DNA of 64,000 bases from SZUA-365 sp034002405 (GTDB taxonomy: Bacteria; Bacteroidota; Ignavibacteria; SZUA-365), in the NCBI GenBank assembly GCA_034002405.1, contig JAVFAS010000002.1:1-64000 (forward strand), in the 5' to 3' direction. Positions 11,470-20,142 of this stretch are shown here, in pieces. The notes beneath the pieces were generated by a model. It was not told where the DNA came from, did no database searches, and saw nothing but the letters and a program-made list of their open reading frames with translations. The stretch's first letter is position 1. Every line of letters starts with the position of its first letter. Made by a program: the position numbers and the translations under genes.

Positions 11470-12069
11470 TCAGACGAGCGTGTCGGGCGGGGTCGCGGGC
11501 GCTGCACCGACGACCCGGCATCCCGCGCGTTCGGCGTGATCCTCGACGAGCGCCGTGGCGGGGACGCCGCGCAGCAGCCAGAGGATGAGCATGTCGCCGC
11601 CCGCGGCGAAAGTAAAGAACAGACCAAACAGCATCACCGCCGGCTGTCCCCCGGCAATCCCCACGAGCGCGGGCAGCAGGCCGAGCAGCAGCAGCGGCAT
11701 GACGGCACCGATGCGGTAGGCGCGCGTGGTCATCGGCTCGCGGCAATGCGCATACGGTGTGAGCAGCTTCCAGTTCATGCCAAACGTGATGGCCCCGGCG
11801 GGTTTGCGCGCGACGATCTTCCACGTCAGCCCATGAATGGCCTCATGCGCGACGATGCCGGCAAGTACGGCCACGACGTGCGCGAGATAGTTGCCCTGCA
11901 ACGCCCAGACGAAACGATGCGCGCCCCAGATCCATGCGTACACACCGCCGAGGATCAGCACGGCGGGAAGGGCGAAAAACACCATGAGGAAATTCGCCGC
12001 GAGCAGTGACACGGAACGGTCACCGGGAGTGTCCGGATTTCCGGATGCAGTGATCTCTTGTTCGGACAA
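11470..12069 (-). CDS. DUF3267-type membrane zincin peptidase
   Basis: 199 aa with about four transmembrane helices. A zinc-protease motif HEAIHGL (HExxH) lies near residue 74 in a membrane segment, and a second conserved block, TPYAHCREPM, lies further on. This arrangement matches the DUF3267 family of putative zincins, related in fold to site-2 proteases. The substrate is unknown. It starts 6 bp after terC, so it is co-transcribed with it. Confidence 0.75.
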   Translation of the reverse strand: MSEQEITASGNPDTPGDRSVSLLAANFLMVFFALPAVLILGGVYAWIWGAHRFVWALQGNYLAHVVAVLAGIVAHEAIHGLTWKIVARKPAGAITFGMNWKLLTPYAHCREPMTTRAYRIGAVMPLLLLGLLPALVGIAGGQPAVMLFGLFFTFAAGGDMLILWLLRGVPATALVEDHAERAGCRVVGAAPATPPDTLV

Positions 12070-12075
12070 CGTGTG

Positions 12076-12792
12076 TTATTCCGGATCCGCGCCACGCGGG
12101 ACCCCGTCGCGCAGTCTTCGATTACGGGTATAGCGCATCTGCAGCAGTTCCACCACGAGCGCGAACCCCATGGGAAGATAGATGTAGGCCTTCGGCACAT
12201 CCTTGTGCAGCCCTTCCATGAAAATCGTCACGCCGATGGTCACGAGAAACGACAACGCGAGGATTTTCAATGCCGGATGCTGGAGGATGAAATCTCCGAT
12301 CCGCCGGGCGAACATGAGGATGACGGCGAAGGACAGGATCACGGCGGTGATGATGACCCAGAGTTCGGATGTGAGTCCAATGGCCGTGATCACGCTGTCG
12401 ATGGAAAACACCATGTCGAGAAGCACGATCTGCGTGATCACCGAGGTGAACGTATGCGCCTTCGTGGCATGCGCGAGTTCATCGGTGAGTTCGACGGTAT
12501 GATGGATTTCTCGCACGGCCTTGTAGAGGAGGAACAATCCTCCCGCCAGCAGCAGCAGATCACGGACGGACAGCGAATAGAGCACCGGAGCGGTCAGACT
12601 CGCGAGCGCGAGCACCACGACCAGCATCACCAGACGCGCGACGAAGGCGAGGGCGAGGCCGATGACGCGCGCCTTGTTGCGCTCCGCTTCCTTCAGACGT
12701 GCGACGAAAATCGAAATGACGAGGATGTTGTCGATGCCGAGCACCAGCTCGAGTCCGAGCAACAGTGCCAACGTGGCGAGGGAATCAAGCAT
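12076..12792 (-). CDS. TerC/YgdQ-family integral membrane protein
   Basis: 238 aa with seven or so hydrophobic helices. The two acidic intramembrane motifs of the TerC family are present: LELVLGIDNILVISI near residue 20 and LLDMVFSIDSVITAIG near residue 125. Related proteins (Alx, MeeY/MeeF) act in manganese export or metallation of exported enzymes; for this copy the substrate is inferred only at family level. It lies downstream of mscL and upstream of the DUF3267 zincin. Confidence 0.88.
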   Translation of the reverse strand: MLDSLATLALLLGLELVLGIDNILVISIFVARLKEAERNKARVIGLALAFVARLVMLVVVLALASLTAPVLYSLSVRDLLLLAGGLFLLYKAVREIHHTVELTDELAHATKAHTFTSVITQIVLLDMVFSIDSVITAIGLTSELWVIITAVILSFAVILMFARRIGDFILQHPALKILALSFLVTIGVTIFMEGLHKDVPKAYIYLPMGFALVVELLQMRYTRNRRLRDGVPRGADPE

Positions 12793-12824
12793 GGGTTCCG
12801 TGGGATGGGAGTGTCAGGGACGGT

Positions 12825-12855
12825 GGACGCGGTGCGTTCCCGACGCACCGCGTCC
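12825..12855 (-). terminator. Perfect 13-bp hairpin between mscL and terC
   Basis: Arms GGACGCGGTGCGT (12825-12837) and ACGCACCGCGTCC (12843-12855) pair perfectly across a 5-nt loop. There is no clear U-tract on either strand, so it may be a partial attenuator or an mRNA 3'-end stabiliser for mscL instead of a full intrinsic terminator. Confidence 0.5.
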
Positions 12856-12873
12856 CCATGAATTCCGATTGTT

Positions 12874-13278
12874 TTAGTTCTTCGTCTTCAGCAGGTCGCG
12901 AATTTCGGTGAGCAACACTTCCTCGGCGGGCGGTGCGGCCGGTGCGGCCGGTGCTTCTTCTTCTTTCCGCTTCATATTGTTGATGGCCTTGATCACCAGG
13001 AAAATGACGAAGGCGATCACGATGAAATCGAAGACTTTCTGCAGGAAGATGCCATAATTGATTGTCACCGCGGGCGTCTCCCCCACGGCTTCCTTCAGAA
13101 CCACGTTCATCGCGCTGAAATCAATCCCACCGATGATCAATCCGAGCGGAGGGGTCACCACATCCGCGACGAATGAGGTCACGATCGCGCCAAATGCCGC
13201 GCCGATGACGATGCCGATCGCCATGTCCATCACATTTCCCCGCATGGCAAATTCCTTGAATTCCTTCATCATGCCCAT
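12874..13278 (-). CDS. mscL: Large-conductance mechanosensitive channel
   Basis: 134 aa, typical for MscL. It forms a homopentameric inner-membrane pore that opens under high membrane tension and releases solutes on osmotic downshift. The N-terminal amphipathic helix and TM1 (MKEFKEFAMRGNVMDMAIG) are highly conserved; TM2 follows at about 80-100, and then a charged and Ala/Pro-rich linker leads to the C-terminal helix (LLTEIRDLLK). ATG 13278 is preceded by a strong GAGGA ribosome-binding site. The frame runs open to 13830 but that part is not MscL. Confidence 0.97.
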   Translation of the reverse strand: MGMMKEFKEFAMRGNVMDMAIGIVIGAAFGAIVTSFVADVVTPPLGLIIGGIDFSAMNVVLKEAVGETPAVTINYGIFLQKVFDFIVIAFVIFLVIKAINNMKRKEEEAPAAPAAPPAEEVLLTEIRDLLKTKN

Positions 13279-13460
13279 AGGGTCCTCCTCGGTGAGTGAA
13301 GTTGGTGACGAATAATAGCCCTCTTCCGCCCGTGATGCAAGCAAGACCCACGGCAGCGGACCCGCATGCGCGACATCGACCGAGGAGCGGACCCTCGGCG
13401 TGACCGCACTCGTGACGAGATGATCCGTGTCGTCCTGTGGAGCTCCACTCCCATTTGCCG

Positions 13461-13468
13461 TATCTTGC
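13461..13468 (+). promoter_or_regulatory. Candidate -7 element TATCTTGC
   Basis: TATCTTGC matches the Bacteroidota -7 box TAnnTTTG except that TG is replaced by GC. It lies 6 bp before the GTG at 13475. The upstream -33 position is weak (TGTG). If used, the barrel gene transcript would be nearly leaderless. Confidence 0.35.
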
Positions 13469-13474
13469 GACAAC

Positions 13475-15316
13475 GTGTCTCTCCCTCCTTCGACATATCG
13501 CGCGCTGGTCTCGGCGCATGTGGTGCTGATGCTGTGCGTCCTCTCCCCGCGACTCGACGCCCAGCAGGAGCATGCGTTTCCCCCGCGGGGACGTCTGGTT
13601 CCGCTCCGCCTCGACCTGCAGGGGATACGCCGTCTCGACCGCGAGCACATGGCGCCATCGCTGCCACGCAGCGTCACGGTGCATGCGTCGCCGTTGCAGG
13701 ACGACAGCGCACTGCGCACGACGCTGATCGATGCCGCGGCCGCCCAGGGATTTCCCTTCATGCACATCGACAGCATTGCATGGAATTGGTCCAACGACAG
13801 CAGTGCCGCGACCGTGTCGGTGTGGATCACGGAAGGACCGCGACTTCGTGTCGGACGCGTCCTGTTTCCTGGCCTGCGGGGACTGTCCCCCGACGTCCTG
13901 CACCGCGAGATGGAGATGCGCCCGGGCGCGATGTTCCGCGACGAGCTGCTCGAACGGGATCTGCGTCGTATCGTCGCGATCCTCGACGCCGCCGGCTATC
14001 CCTTCGCGGAAGCGCGGGTCGCGGATATCACCCTCCGGCGCGACACTGCTGCCGACCAGAGCGATACCGGCGCGGTGACCGGTGGCGCACGGGAGGACGG
14101 CGACGCGCTCGCCGATGTGGAGATCCGGATTTCGGAAGGACCACTCTTTTATATTGACGAACTCACGGTCGAGGGCAACGCGTTGACGAACGCCGATGTG
14201 ATCGTGCGCGAAACACGTCTCGGCCCGCATGCACGGTACGATCCGGAGGAGATCGGCGAAATCCGGCGCCGGGTCGAGCGACTGCAGTTTTTCTCCCGCG
14301 TCGATGAACCGGCACTGTACATGCGCGACAGCACCGGCGGCCTCCTCCTGCGCGTGGTGGAGGGAAACACCAACCAGTTCGACGGTGTCGTGGGCTATCA
14401 ACCCCCGCGTGGCGACGAGGAGCGCGGGTCGGTGACCGGACTGGTGAATCTCCAGCTGCGCAATCTGTTCGGCACCGGCCGCCGACTCGCCGCACGCTGG
14501 GAGCGGGCTACAACGGAGATTTCGGAACTGGATTTCCAGTATCTGGAGCCCTGGCTCGCGGGATTGCCCGTCAACATCGAGGCCGCGTTTTTCCAGCGGC
14601 AGCAGGATTCCGCCTACGTCCGGCGAAGCCTCGACGGTGCGATCACCTTTTTATGGAGCAGCGCGCTACAGCTGACCGCCAGCGTGCAGCAGGTGACGGT
14701 CATCCCGGCGGAGGGAAACGACATCCTCGCACGCGGCACGACCCTGGCGGGCGGCCTCGCGCTGCGCATCGACACGCGCGACGATGTGTACAATCCCCGC
14801 GCGGGCATCACGCTGCGGAATTCCTATTCCGCGGGGAACAAGCGCGCCACGAGCGCGACGGGGACGGTGCGAAGTGCCATGCAACGACTCGAACTCGACG
14901 CGGAATATTATCTCGAACTCCTGCCACGGACCGTGCTTGCCACGGCACTGCACGGTCGCGAACTTCGGGGCGGCGATCTCGACCTCAGCGATCTGTACCG
15001 ACTCGGGGGAGCGACCACGCTCCGGGGCTACCGTGAAGAGCAGTTCAGCGGCACCCGGCTCGGGTGGACCACTGTCGAACTCCGGTACAGTCTCGGTCGC
15101 CGGACCTTCGGTTTCGCGTTTTTCGATTTTGGTTATATTGAGCAGTCACCGGATCCCGCACGAAATCGAGACGGATTCAGCGTCCTGCGCGGCGGCTACG
15201 GCATCGGTGGACGCCTCGAAACCGGCCTTGGTATCCTCGGTGTCAGTTATGCACTGGGAGAAGGCGACAGTCTCGCGGAAGGAAAGATCCATTTCGGCCT
15301 GATCAATGCATTCTGA
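13475..15316 (+). CDS. BamA/TamA-type outer-membrane protein with POTRA domains
   Basis: About 613 aa from the GTG at 13475 (an ATG at 13427 is also in frame). A signal peptide ends at LDAQ. At least two POTRA-like modules are seen (EGPRLRVGRVLFPG and IDELTVEGNALTN), followed by a C-terminal bacterial surface antigen (D15/Omp85) barrel. The terminal GRLETGLGILGVSYALGEGD and final FGLINAF are typical of the last barrel strands. It is shorter than BamA (about 800 aa), so it fits TamA-like or accessory Omp85 proteins in membrane-protein or lipid transport. It overlaps the start of the UbiA gene by 11 bp. Confidence 0.85.
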   Translation: MSLPPSTYRALVSAHVVLMLCVLSPRLDAQQEHAFPPRGRLVPLRLDLQGIRRLDREHMAPSLPRSVTVHASPLQDDSALRTTLIDAAAAQGFPFMHIDSIAWNWSNDSSAATVSVWITEGPRLRVGRVLFPGLRGLSPDVLHREMEMRPGAMFRDELLERDLRRIVAILDAAGYPFAEARVADITLRRDTAADQSDTGAVTGGAREDGDALADVEIRISEGPLFYIDELTVEGNALTNADVIVRETRLGPHARYDPEEIGEIRRRVERLQFFSRVDEPALYMRDSTGGLLLRVVEGNTNQFDGVVGYQPPRGDEERGSVTGLVNLQLRNLFGTGRRLAARWERATTEISELDFQYLEPWLAGLPVNIEAAFFQRQQDSAYVRRSLDGAITFLWSSALQLTASVQQVTVIPAEGNDILARGTTLAGGLALRIDTRDDVYNPRAGITLRNSYSAGNKRATSATGTVRSAMQRLELDAEYYLELLPRTVLATALHGRELRGGDLDLSDLYRLGGATTLRGYREEQFSGTRLGWTTVELRYSLGRRTFGFAFFDFGYIEQSPDPARNRDGFSVLRGGYGIGGRLETGLGILGVSYALGEGDSLAEGKIHFGLINAF

Positions 15317-16193
15317 GCGACATTCCCCACTTCTTCCATCCACGGTGCGCGTGACACTGCGTACACGCGGATTGCTGGCGCTGATGCGTCCGGTCAATAC
15401 CCTCGTGGCATTCATCGCGATCGCCGCGGCCGCGGTGATCGCGGGCGCGGAATGGAGCGACCGGGGCCGTGTTCTCCTCGCCGCCACCGCCGGGGCGCTG
15501 CTCGCGGCAGCCGGAAACATCATCAACGATGTGTTCGATATCGCCATCGACCGGATCAACAAACCACGGCGCGCGATCGTGCGTGGTATCGTCCCGCCTC
15601 GCACCGCGCGGATCTGGGCCGCGCTGTGCGCCGCGACGGGCATCGCCCTCTCGCTTCCCCTCGGCATCGTGCCGGCATCGATCGCCATGGCCAGTGCCGC
15701 GCTGCTCTATTTCTACAGCGCACGGCTCAAGGGCATTCCGCTCATTGGCAACATTGCCGTCGGACTGCTCACGGGCATGGCGTTCATTTTTGGCGCCAGC
15801 GTCTTCGGGCATCCCGCGGCGGGAGTCGTACCCGGCTTGTTTGCCTTTTTCTTCAATCTGGCCAGGGAAATGCTCAAGGACCTCGAAGACCGGCCCGGCG
15901 ACCAGCTCGCGGCGGTTCGCACATTTCCGCTGATCGCCGGCGAGCGGTGGACGCTGCGTGTGGTCACCATCCTGCTCGTCACGGTGATTCTCGGAAGCAT
16001 CATTCCCTACTGGCTTTCCCTGTACAATGAACAATATTTCTGGGTCGTGTTTTTTGGTGTTGATTGTGTCCTCGCCGTGCTGCTTGTTGCGATGTGGAAC
16101 GACCGGTCGCGGGGGAACATCGCGCGGCTGAATGTCCTGCTCAAGTACGACATGCTTCTGGGAATCACCGCCATCGTCATGGGAGCGCGATAG
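15306..16193 (+). CDS. UbiA-family prenyltransferase (DGGGP-synthase-like)
   Basis: 295 aa with eight to nine predicted membrane helices. The first Asp-rich motif is N74-D75-x-x-D78-x-x-x-D82 (NDVFDIAIDRINKP), the second is KDLEDRPGDQ. These bind Mg2+-prenyl diphosphate. The sequence style resembles geranylgeranylglycerol-phosphate geranylgeranyltransferase homologues found in Bacteroidota, but a quinone or other lipid substrate is possible. Translationally coupled to the upstream Omp85 gene (11-bp overlap) and 4 bp before rnhB. Confidence 0.85.
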   Translation: MHSERHSPLLPSTVRVTLRTRGLLALMRPVNTLVAFIAIAAAAVIAGAEWSDRGRVLLAATAGALLAAAGNIINDVFDIAIDRINKPRRAIVRGIVPPRTARIWAALCAATGIALSLPLGIVPASIAMASAALLYFYSARLKGIPLIGNIAVGLLTGMAFIFGASVFGHPAAGVVPGLFAFFFNLAREMLKDLEDRPGDQLAAVRTFPLIAGERWTLRVVTILLVTVILGSIIPYWLSLYNEQYFWVVFFGVDCVLAVLLVAMWNDRSRGNIARLNVLLKYDMLLGITAIVMGAR

Positions 16194-16197
16194 GACG

Positions 16198-16881
16198 ATG
16201 CACTGCTACAGCGACATCGAATGCGAGCTGATCGCGGCGGGCATCACCCGTTTCGCCGGCGTGGACGAAGCGGGTCGCGGACCGCTCGCGGGTCCGGTGG
16301 TCGCGGCGGCGGTGATGTTCGCTCCGGGAACACACATCGACGGGATCGCCGACTCGAAGGCCCTCTCCCATGCCCGTCGTGTGACCGCGGCGGCCGCGAT
16401 TCGCGAGTCCGCGCTGGCCACCGGCATCGGACTGGCATCGCCCGAGGAGATTGACGCGATCAACATTCTCCAGGCTTCGATGCTGGCCATGCGGCGCGCG
16501 ATCGCCGCCATGCCGGTATCGCCGACGTATCTCCTCGTCGACGGCAACCGTTTCGCGCATCCGGAACTGCCGTTCCGGACGGTGGTGCGAGGCGACGCGA
16601 TCTGTTTCAGTATCGCCGCCGCATCCATCCTCGCGAAGGTGGAACGGGACGCGATCATGGACCGTCTTGATGCGGAATATCCGGAATACGGTTTCGCGCG
16701 ACACAAGGGGTATCCCACCGCGGCGCATGTCGCGGCCCTGCGCGCGCACGGGCCCAGCGCGGTCCACCGCCGGTCGTTCACGGTAAAATCACTCTCGGAA
16801 CAGCAGAGGTTATTTTCCGATGAAAGACCGACAGGAACTCGCGCGCGAGGGCGAGGAACTCGCGACCCGTTATCTGGTTGA
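16198..16881 (+). CDS. rnhB: Ribonuclease HII
   Basis: 227 aa. It cleaves the RNA strand of RNA-DNA hybrids, including single misincorporated ribonucleotides. Active-site residues D23-E24 lie in VDEAGRGPLAGPV, with the later LLVDGNR and SIAAASILAKVERD blocks also present. ATG 16198 begins 4 bp after the UbiA stop. The family normally ends near HRRSFTVKSL; here about 25 extra Arg/Gly-rich residues follow, reading through the first 62 bp of yraN in another frame. Confidence 0.95.
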   Translation: MHCYSDIECELIAAGITRFAGVDEAGRGPLAGPVVAAAVMFAPGTHIDGIADSKALSHARRVTAAAAIRESALATGIGLASPEEIDAINILQASMLAMRRAIAAMPVSPTYLLVDGNRFAHPELPFRTVVRGDAICFSIAAASILAKVERDAIMDRLDAEYPEYGFARHKGYPTAAHVAALRAHGPSAVHRRSFTVKSLSEQQRLFSDERPTGTRARGRGTRDPLSG

Positions 16882-17188
16882 TGCGGGATGGACCATTCTC
16901 GATCGAAATTTCCGCTACGGCCGCGGTGGAGAAATTGACATTATCGCGCGCGATGCCGACTGCACGGTGTTTGTCGAGGTCAAGACGCGGCAATCGCGTT
17001 CCTGCGGACCACCCGAACTCGCCGTGACGCCGTCGAAGCGCCGGCAGATCATCCGTCTCGCGCGCGGCTGGCAATGGCTGCACGGCAAACACGAATTGTA
17101 TTGTCGTTTCGACGTCATCGCCGTCACGATCATCCGCGGCGTCCCGGAGATTCACCATATTGAACACGCGTTCACCGCGACATCCTGA
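16820..17188 (+). CDS. YraN/UPF0102 endonuclease-like protein
   Basis: 122 aa, full family length. The nuclease-like core is GEELATRYLVDAGWTILDRNFR, then GGEIDIIARD and VFVEVKTRQS, giving the E-x-D and E-x-K residues of a PD-(D/E)xK fold. YraN members have been linked to DNA processing but their role is not firmly established. Usually found beside rnhB, as here; the genes overlap by 62 bp. Confidence 0.93.
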   Translation: MKDRQELAREGEELATRYLVDAGWTILDRNFRYGRGGEIDIIARDADCTVFVEVKTRQSRSCGPPELAVTPSKRRQIIRLARGWQWLHGKHELYCRFDVIAVTIIRGVPEIHHIEHAFTATS

Positions 17189-17233
17189 CCGGAATTCCTG
17201 TTCCACCCATGTTCCAACAACACGCACCCTCCC

Positions 17234-17779
17234 ATGCTCGAAACCCTCGCATCCTGGCACCCCTTCATTGTCCATTTCGCCGTGGCCTTCAGTATTGGCA
17301 GCGTCGCGTTCGACATTCTCGATTTCTTTCTGTCGCGCCGACGTTTCGAGGATGCCGGCTTTCTGCTCCTGATCGCGGCGATGCCCTTTCTGCTTCTCGC
17401 GGTGCTCACCGGCAATCTCGCCGCCACGCTCGCACCCGGAATCGAGCATGCCCTCGTCGCGCTGGACAATCACATGCGCTACGCAAACATCGCGGTTTGG
17501 ATCTTTTTCCTCGCGGGCGCATGGCGCGTCTTCCTTCACCTCAAGCGGCGCTACAACGCCAAGCGCAAAGTCCTCTATATCTTCGTCATCACCGCCGCCG
17601 CCGCCAGCGTTTATCTCGCCGCCCTGCACGGCGGCAGAATCCGGCATGGCCAGGTGGGGACCGGGAAATCCATTGACTCCCATGCCGCCATCATGCATAC
17701 TGTCGCGTTCACCCATTCATACCACACCACCACCGAGACCACACCATCTCCCTCTTCACCCTTAACCCTTAACCCTTAA
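17234..17779 (+). CDS. DUF2231-family membrane protein
   Basis: 181 aa with four hydrophobic helices. It starts with the family signature HPFIVHFAVAFSIG and has the conserved LTGNLAA and HMRYAN segments. Function is unknown; relatives often sit near heme or redox genes. The last 20 residues (Thr/Ser/Pro-rich) and the stop codon are encoded by a low-complexity tract and the 7-bp tandem repeat, so the natural C-terminus may vary with repeat number. Confidence 0.8.
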   Translation: MLETLASWHPFIVHFAVAFSIGSVAFDILDFFLSRRRFEDAGFLLLIAAMPFLLLAVLTGNLAATLAPGIEHALVALDNHMRYANIAVWIFFLAGAWRVFLHLKRRYNAKRKVLYIFVITAAAASVYLAALHGGRIRHGQVGTGKSIDSHAAIMHTVAFTHSYHTTTETTPSPSSPLTLNP

Positions 17780-17815
17780 CCCTTCACCCTTAACCCTTAA
17801 CCTTTCACCTTTCAC
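17756..17815. repeat. 7-bp tandem repeat, about 8 copies
   Basis: The heptamer CCCTTAA is repeated, with variants CCCTTCA and CCTTTCA, for about eight units. It contains the TAA stop of the DUF2231 gene (17777-17779). A C/T-rich tail runs on almost to the next gene's start at 17861. The unit resembles a telomeric repeat by chance. Confidence 0.9.
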
Positions 17816-17860
17816 CTTCCCCAACCCAATCCACCCACTCCCATCCCACGGAATCACCCC

Positions 17861-20047
17861 ATGCGCATTGCGTCCGTCATTCTCCTTCTCACCATCCTGA
17901 CCGCACCCTCATTGCATTCCCAGGGTTGGGAATGGCAGAATCCGCGACCGCATGGTGAAACCGTGAACGACATGGTGATGGTGGACGCCGCGCGCGGTGT
18001 AGCGGTTTGCAACAATGGGTATTACCTGTACACCGCCGATGGCGGACGGAGCTGGACCACCTATCGGCTCGGACACGCGAATCTCGAACGCATCATCGAG
18101 GCACGGGACGGAAGCCTGGTCCTGCTCACGGACCGGCAGCGTATCTACCGTTCCACCGACATGGCCTACTCCTGGCAGGAGGTGCACACCATCGTGGGCG
18201 GGAATCGCCTGGGGGTTTTCGAACTGCACATGACGCCCGATGGCACGCTGGTCGCGGTGGTCAACGGACCGTACTATTACCAATCGCGGGACAACGGCGT
18301 CACATGGACCCGCTTCGCGGACAACAACATCCAGATATCCAATGAAACACCGCGGGCACTGTCGGTGCAGTCCAACACCGTGTGGTACCTGCTTGGGAAT
18401 TGGGGGTTGTATAAGACCACCGATGCCGGCGACAACTGGGAAATGATACTCGATCGCGATCAATCGCGGCAGCATCAGCGCTATGTCTTCGTTGATAGTC
18501 TCTACGGCTACGAGTTGCGCGAGGGACAGTTGCTGCGCACACACGATGGCGGCGCGACCTGGGTGGAGATGGATATCTATGGATTCGGAACCCTGCGCGA
18601 TCTCGAGGCCGGCGGTGCGCTCGGCGATGCGGTGTTCGCATTGAGTCTGGGACGCTACCTGCTCAACGCCAGCAGCGACGGTGGTGAACACTGGAATATC
18701 AGCCTGACCGAGTCGGCCTTCGTCGACGCCTATCCGTACGTCATCGAATTCGTCGATGCGTCCACGGGTTTCATTGCCGGCGATGGCGGACGTATCCTCC
18801 GTACCGAAGATGGTGGACAATCCTGGTCCATCGTCCACGGCATCGGGTATATCGGAACGATCACCGATGTCATCTTCACCGACGATGATCATGGCATCGC
18901 CACGACCTATTCCTCCACCGTGCTGCTCACCACCAATGGCGGCCGGCGCTGGGACAACGCCATTCCTTCCTCCGATCACGCATGCGACGCAATCGCCGCC
19001 TCGCCCGATGGCACGCTGTTTCTGGTCGCCACGACACACAGCTATGATTTCGACCTGTTCGTCAGCACCGATCACGGCCGGAGCTGGGAGCTGCGCAGCC
19101 GACTTCCACTGCAGTACACGAGCAGCAATCCCGAAATGGCGCAACGCATTCTTGCGATATCGGATAACGATATCCTGGTCGGCGCCACATACGGGCTGCT
19201 GCTGCGGTCGACCGATGGTGGACGCAGTTGGGATCGGCGCACGGTGCAATCGAGCCAGACCAGTCAGTTTTCGTCCGGCACCGCGTTGTTCCATTTCCCG
19301 CCCGCGACCTTCATCTATCTGCAGAGCAACGGCCTGCAGTACTCCACCGACGGAGGCAACACCTGGGAGGGCCGTCTGACACCGCGCGCGCGCACGCTCT
19401 GGGAGGCGCAGTTCGTCACGCCGGACGTCGGGTATGGTCTCATCTCCGGAGAATTCGCCCGCACCACCGATGGCGGGAAGAACTGGGATGTCACGTCTGA
19501 TTTCACTCCACAGCTGCTCCATTTTTTTGACGAACGCAATGGCATGGTGCTGTGGAGTGATCCGATGCAGGACGATCTCACGTTCGTGATGACCACGACC
19601 GATGGCGGAGCGAGTTGGACCAAGCACTCGATGGGCGAGCGCGCGGCATACAGCGGTTGGTTTTTCCGCGCACCGTCACGCGTTTGGGGCTACGGCTACG
19701 GCGGCGCGATCCGCTCGAATGAATTTGGTGGCATCGTCGGTATGCCAGTGACGGAGGCGCGTCCCGCATCGCTGCTCCTTGATTCCGGATATCCCAATCC
19801 GTTTTCCATGACGTCCCATGCGACGTTCCACCTTCCGTTCACCGCGCGCGCGGGCGGAAGCGTCCGCCTGCACCTGTATGATCTCCTGGGACGACGACTC
19901 CGCGTGCTCTCCGCTTCCGATGTGGGCAGCGGTGCACAGGAACTGCGATTGCCCGCGGACGCATTCCACGGCATTGCCCCGGGCACGTATCCCTTCCGTC
20001 TACAGGTCGGCACGGAGATTCACACGGGCCGCTTGCAGCTGCGGTAA
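17861..20047 (+). CDS. Secreted YCF48/BNR-repeat beta-propeller with T9SS sorting domain
   Basis: 728 aa with a signal peptide ending at LHSQ (residue 20). Many BNR/Asp-box-like repeats recur (YTADGGRSWTTY, STDHGRSWELR, STDGGNTWEGR, TTDGGASWTK), as in YCF48-type photosystem-assembly-like propellers and sialidase folds. The final 85 residues form a T9SS type A sorting domain (LDSGYPNPFS, LHLYDLLGRRL). It is probably a surface or secreted adhesion or binding protein; no catalytic residues are evident. It ends 40 bp before a strong terminator. Confidence 0.88.
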   Translation: MRIASVILLLTILTAPSLHSQGWEWQNPRPHGETVNDMVMVDAARGVAVCNNGYYLYTADGGRSWTTYRLGHANLERIIEARDGSLVLLTDRQRIYRSTDMAYSWQEVHTIVGGNRLGVFELHMTPDGTLVAVVNGPYYYQSRDNGVTWTRFADNNIQISNETPRALSVQSNTVWYLLGNWGLYKTTDAGDNWEMILDRDQSRQHQRYVFVDSLYGYELREGQLLRTHDGGATWVEMDIYGFGTLRDLEAGGALGDAVFALSLGRYLLNASSDGGEHWNISLTESAFVDAYPYVIEFVDASTGFIAGDGGRILRTEDGGQSWSIVHGIGYIGTITDVIFTDDDHGIATTYSSTVLLTTNGGRRWDNAIPSSDHACDAIAASPDGTLFLVATTHSYDFDLFVSTDHGRSWELRSRLPLQYTSSNPEMAQRILAISDNDILVGATYGLLLRSTDGGRSWDRRTVQSSQTSQFSSGTALFHFPPATFIYLQSNGLQYSTDGGNTWEGRLTPRARTLWEAQFVTPDVGYGLISGEFARTTDGGKNWDVTSDFTPQLLHFFDERNGMVLWSDPMQDDLTFVMTTTDGGASWTKHSMGERAAYSGWFFRAPSRVWGYGYGGAIRSNEFGGIVGMPVTEARPASLLLDSGYPNPFSMTSHATFHLPFTARAGGSVRLHLYDLLGRRLRVLSASDVGSGAQELRLPADAFHGIAPGTYPFRLQVGTEIHTGRLQLR

Positions 20048-20080
20048 CACCCGTGCGCGACACCGACCGCGTGGAAACAA

Positions 20081-20117
20081 ACATCGCCCCGTCAGAGCGG
20101 CTCTGACGGGGCGATGT
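20081..20117. terminator. Strong bidirectional terminator
   Basis: A perfect 17-bp inverted repeat (arms 20081-20097 and 20101-20117, core CGCCCCGTCAGAG) closes on a 3-nt loop. It sits between the convergent propeller gene (+) and korB (-). On the minus strand it is followed by TTGTTTCC. Confidence 0.85.
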
Positions 20118-20142
20118 GATTCCGGACCGATGGCGGTGGGAC

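Noticed and set aside
17756..17815. Telomere or replicon end
   Set aside because: The CCCTTAA repeat is short, internal and flanked by ordinary genes on both sides.
17909..19627. Long open frame antisense to the beta-propeller gene
   Set aside because: It shows only the reversed repeat pattern of the propeller and has no recognisable domain.
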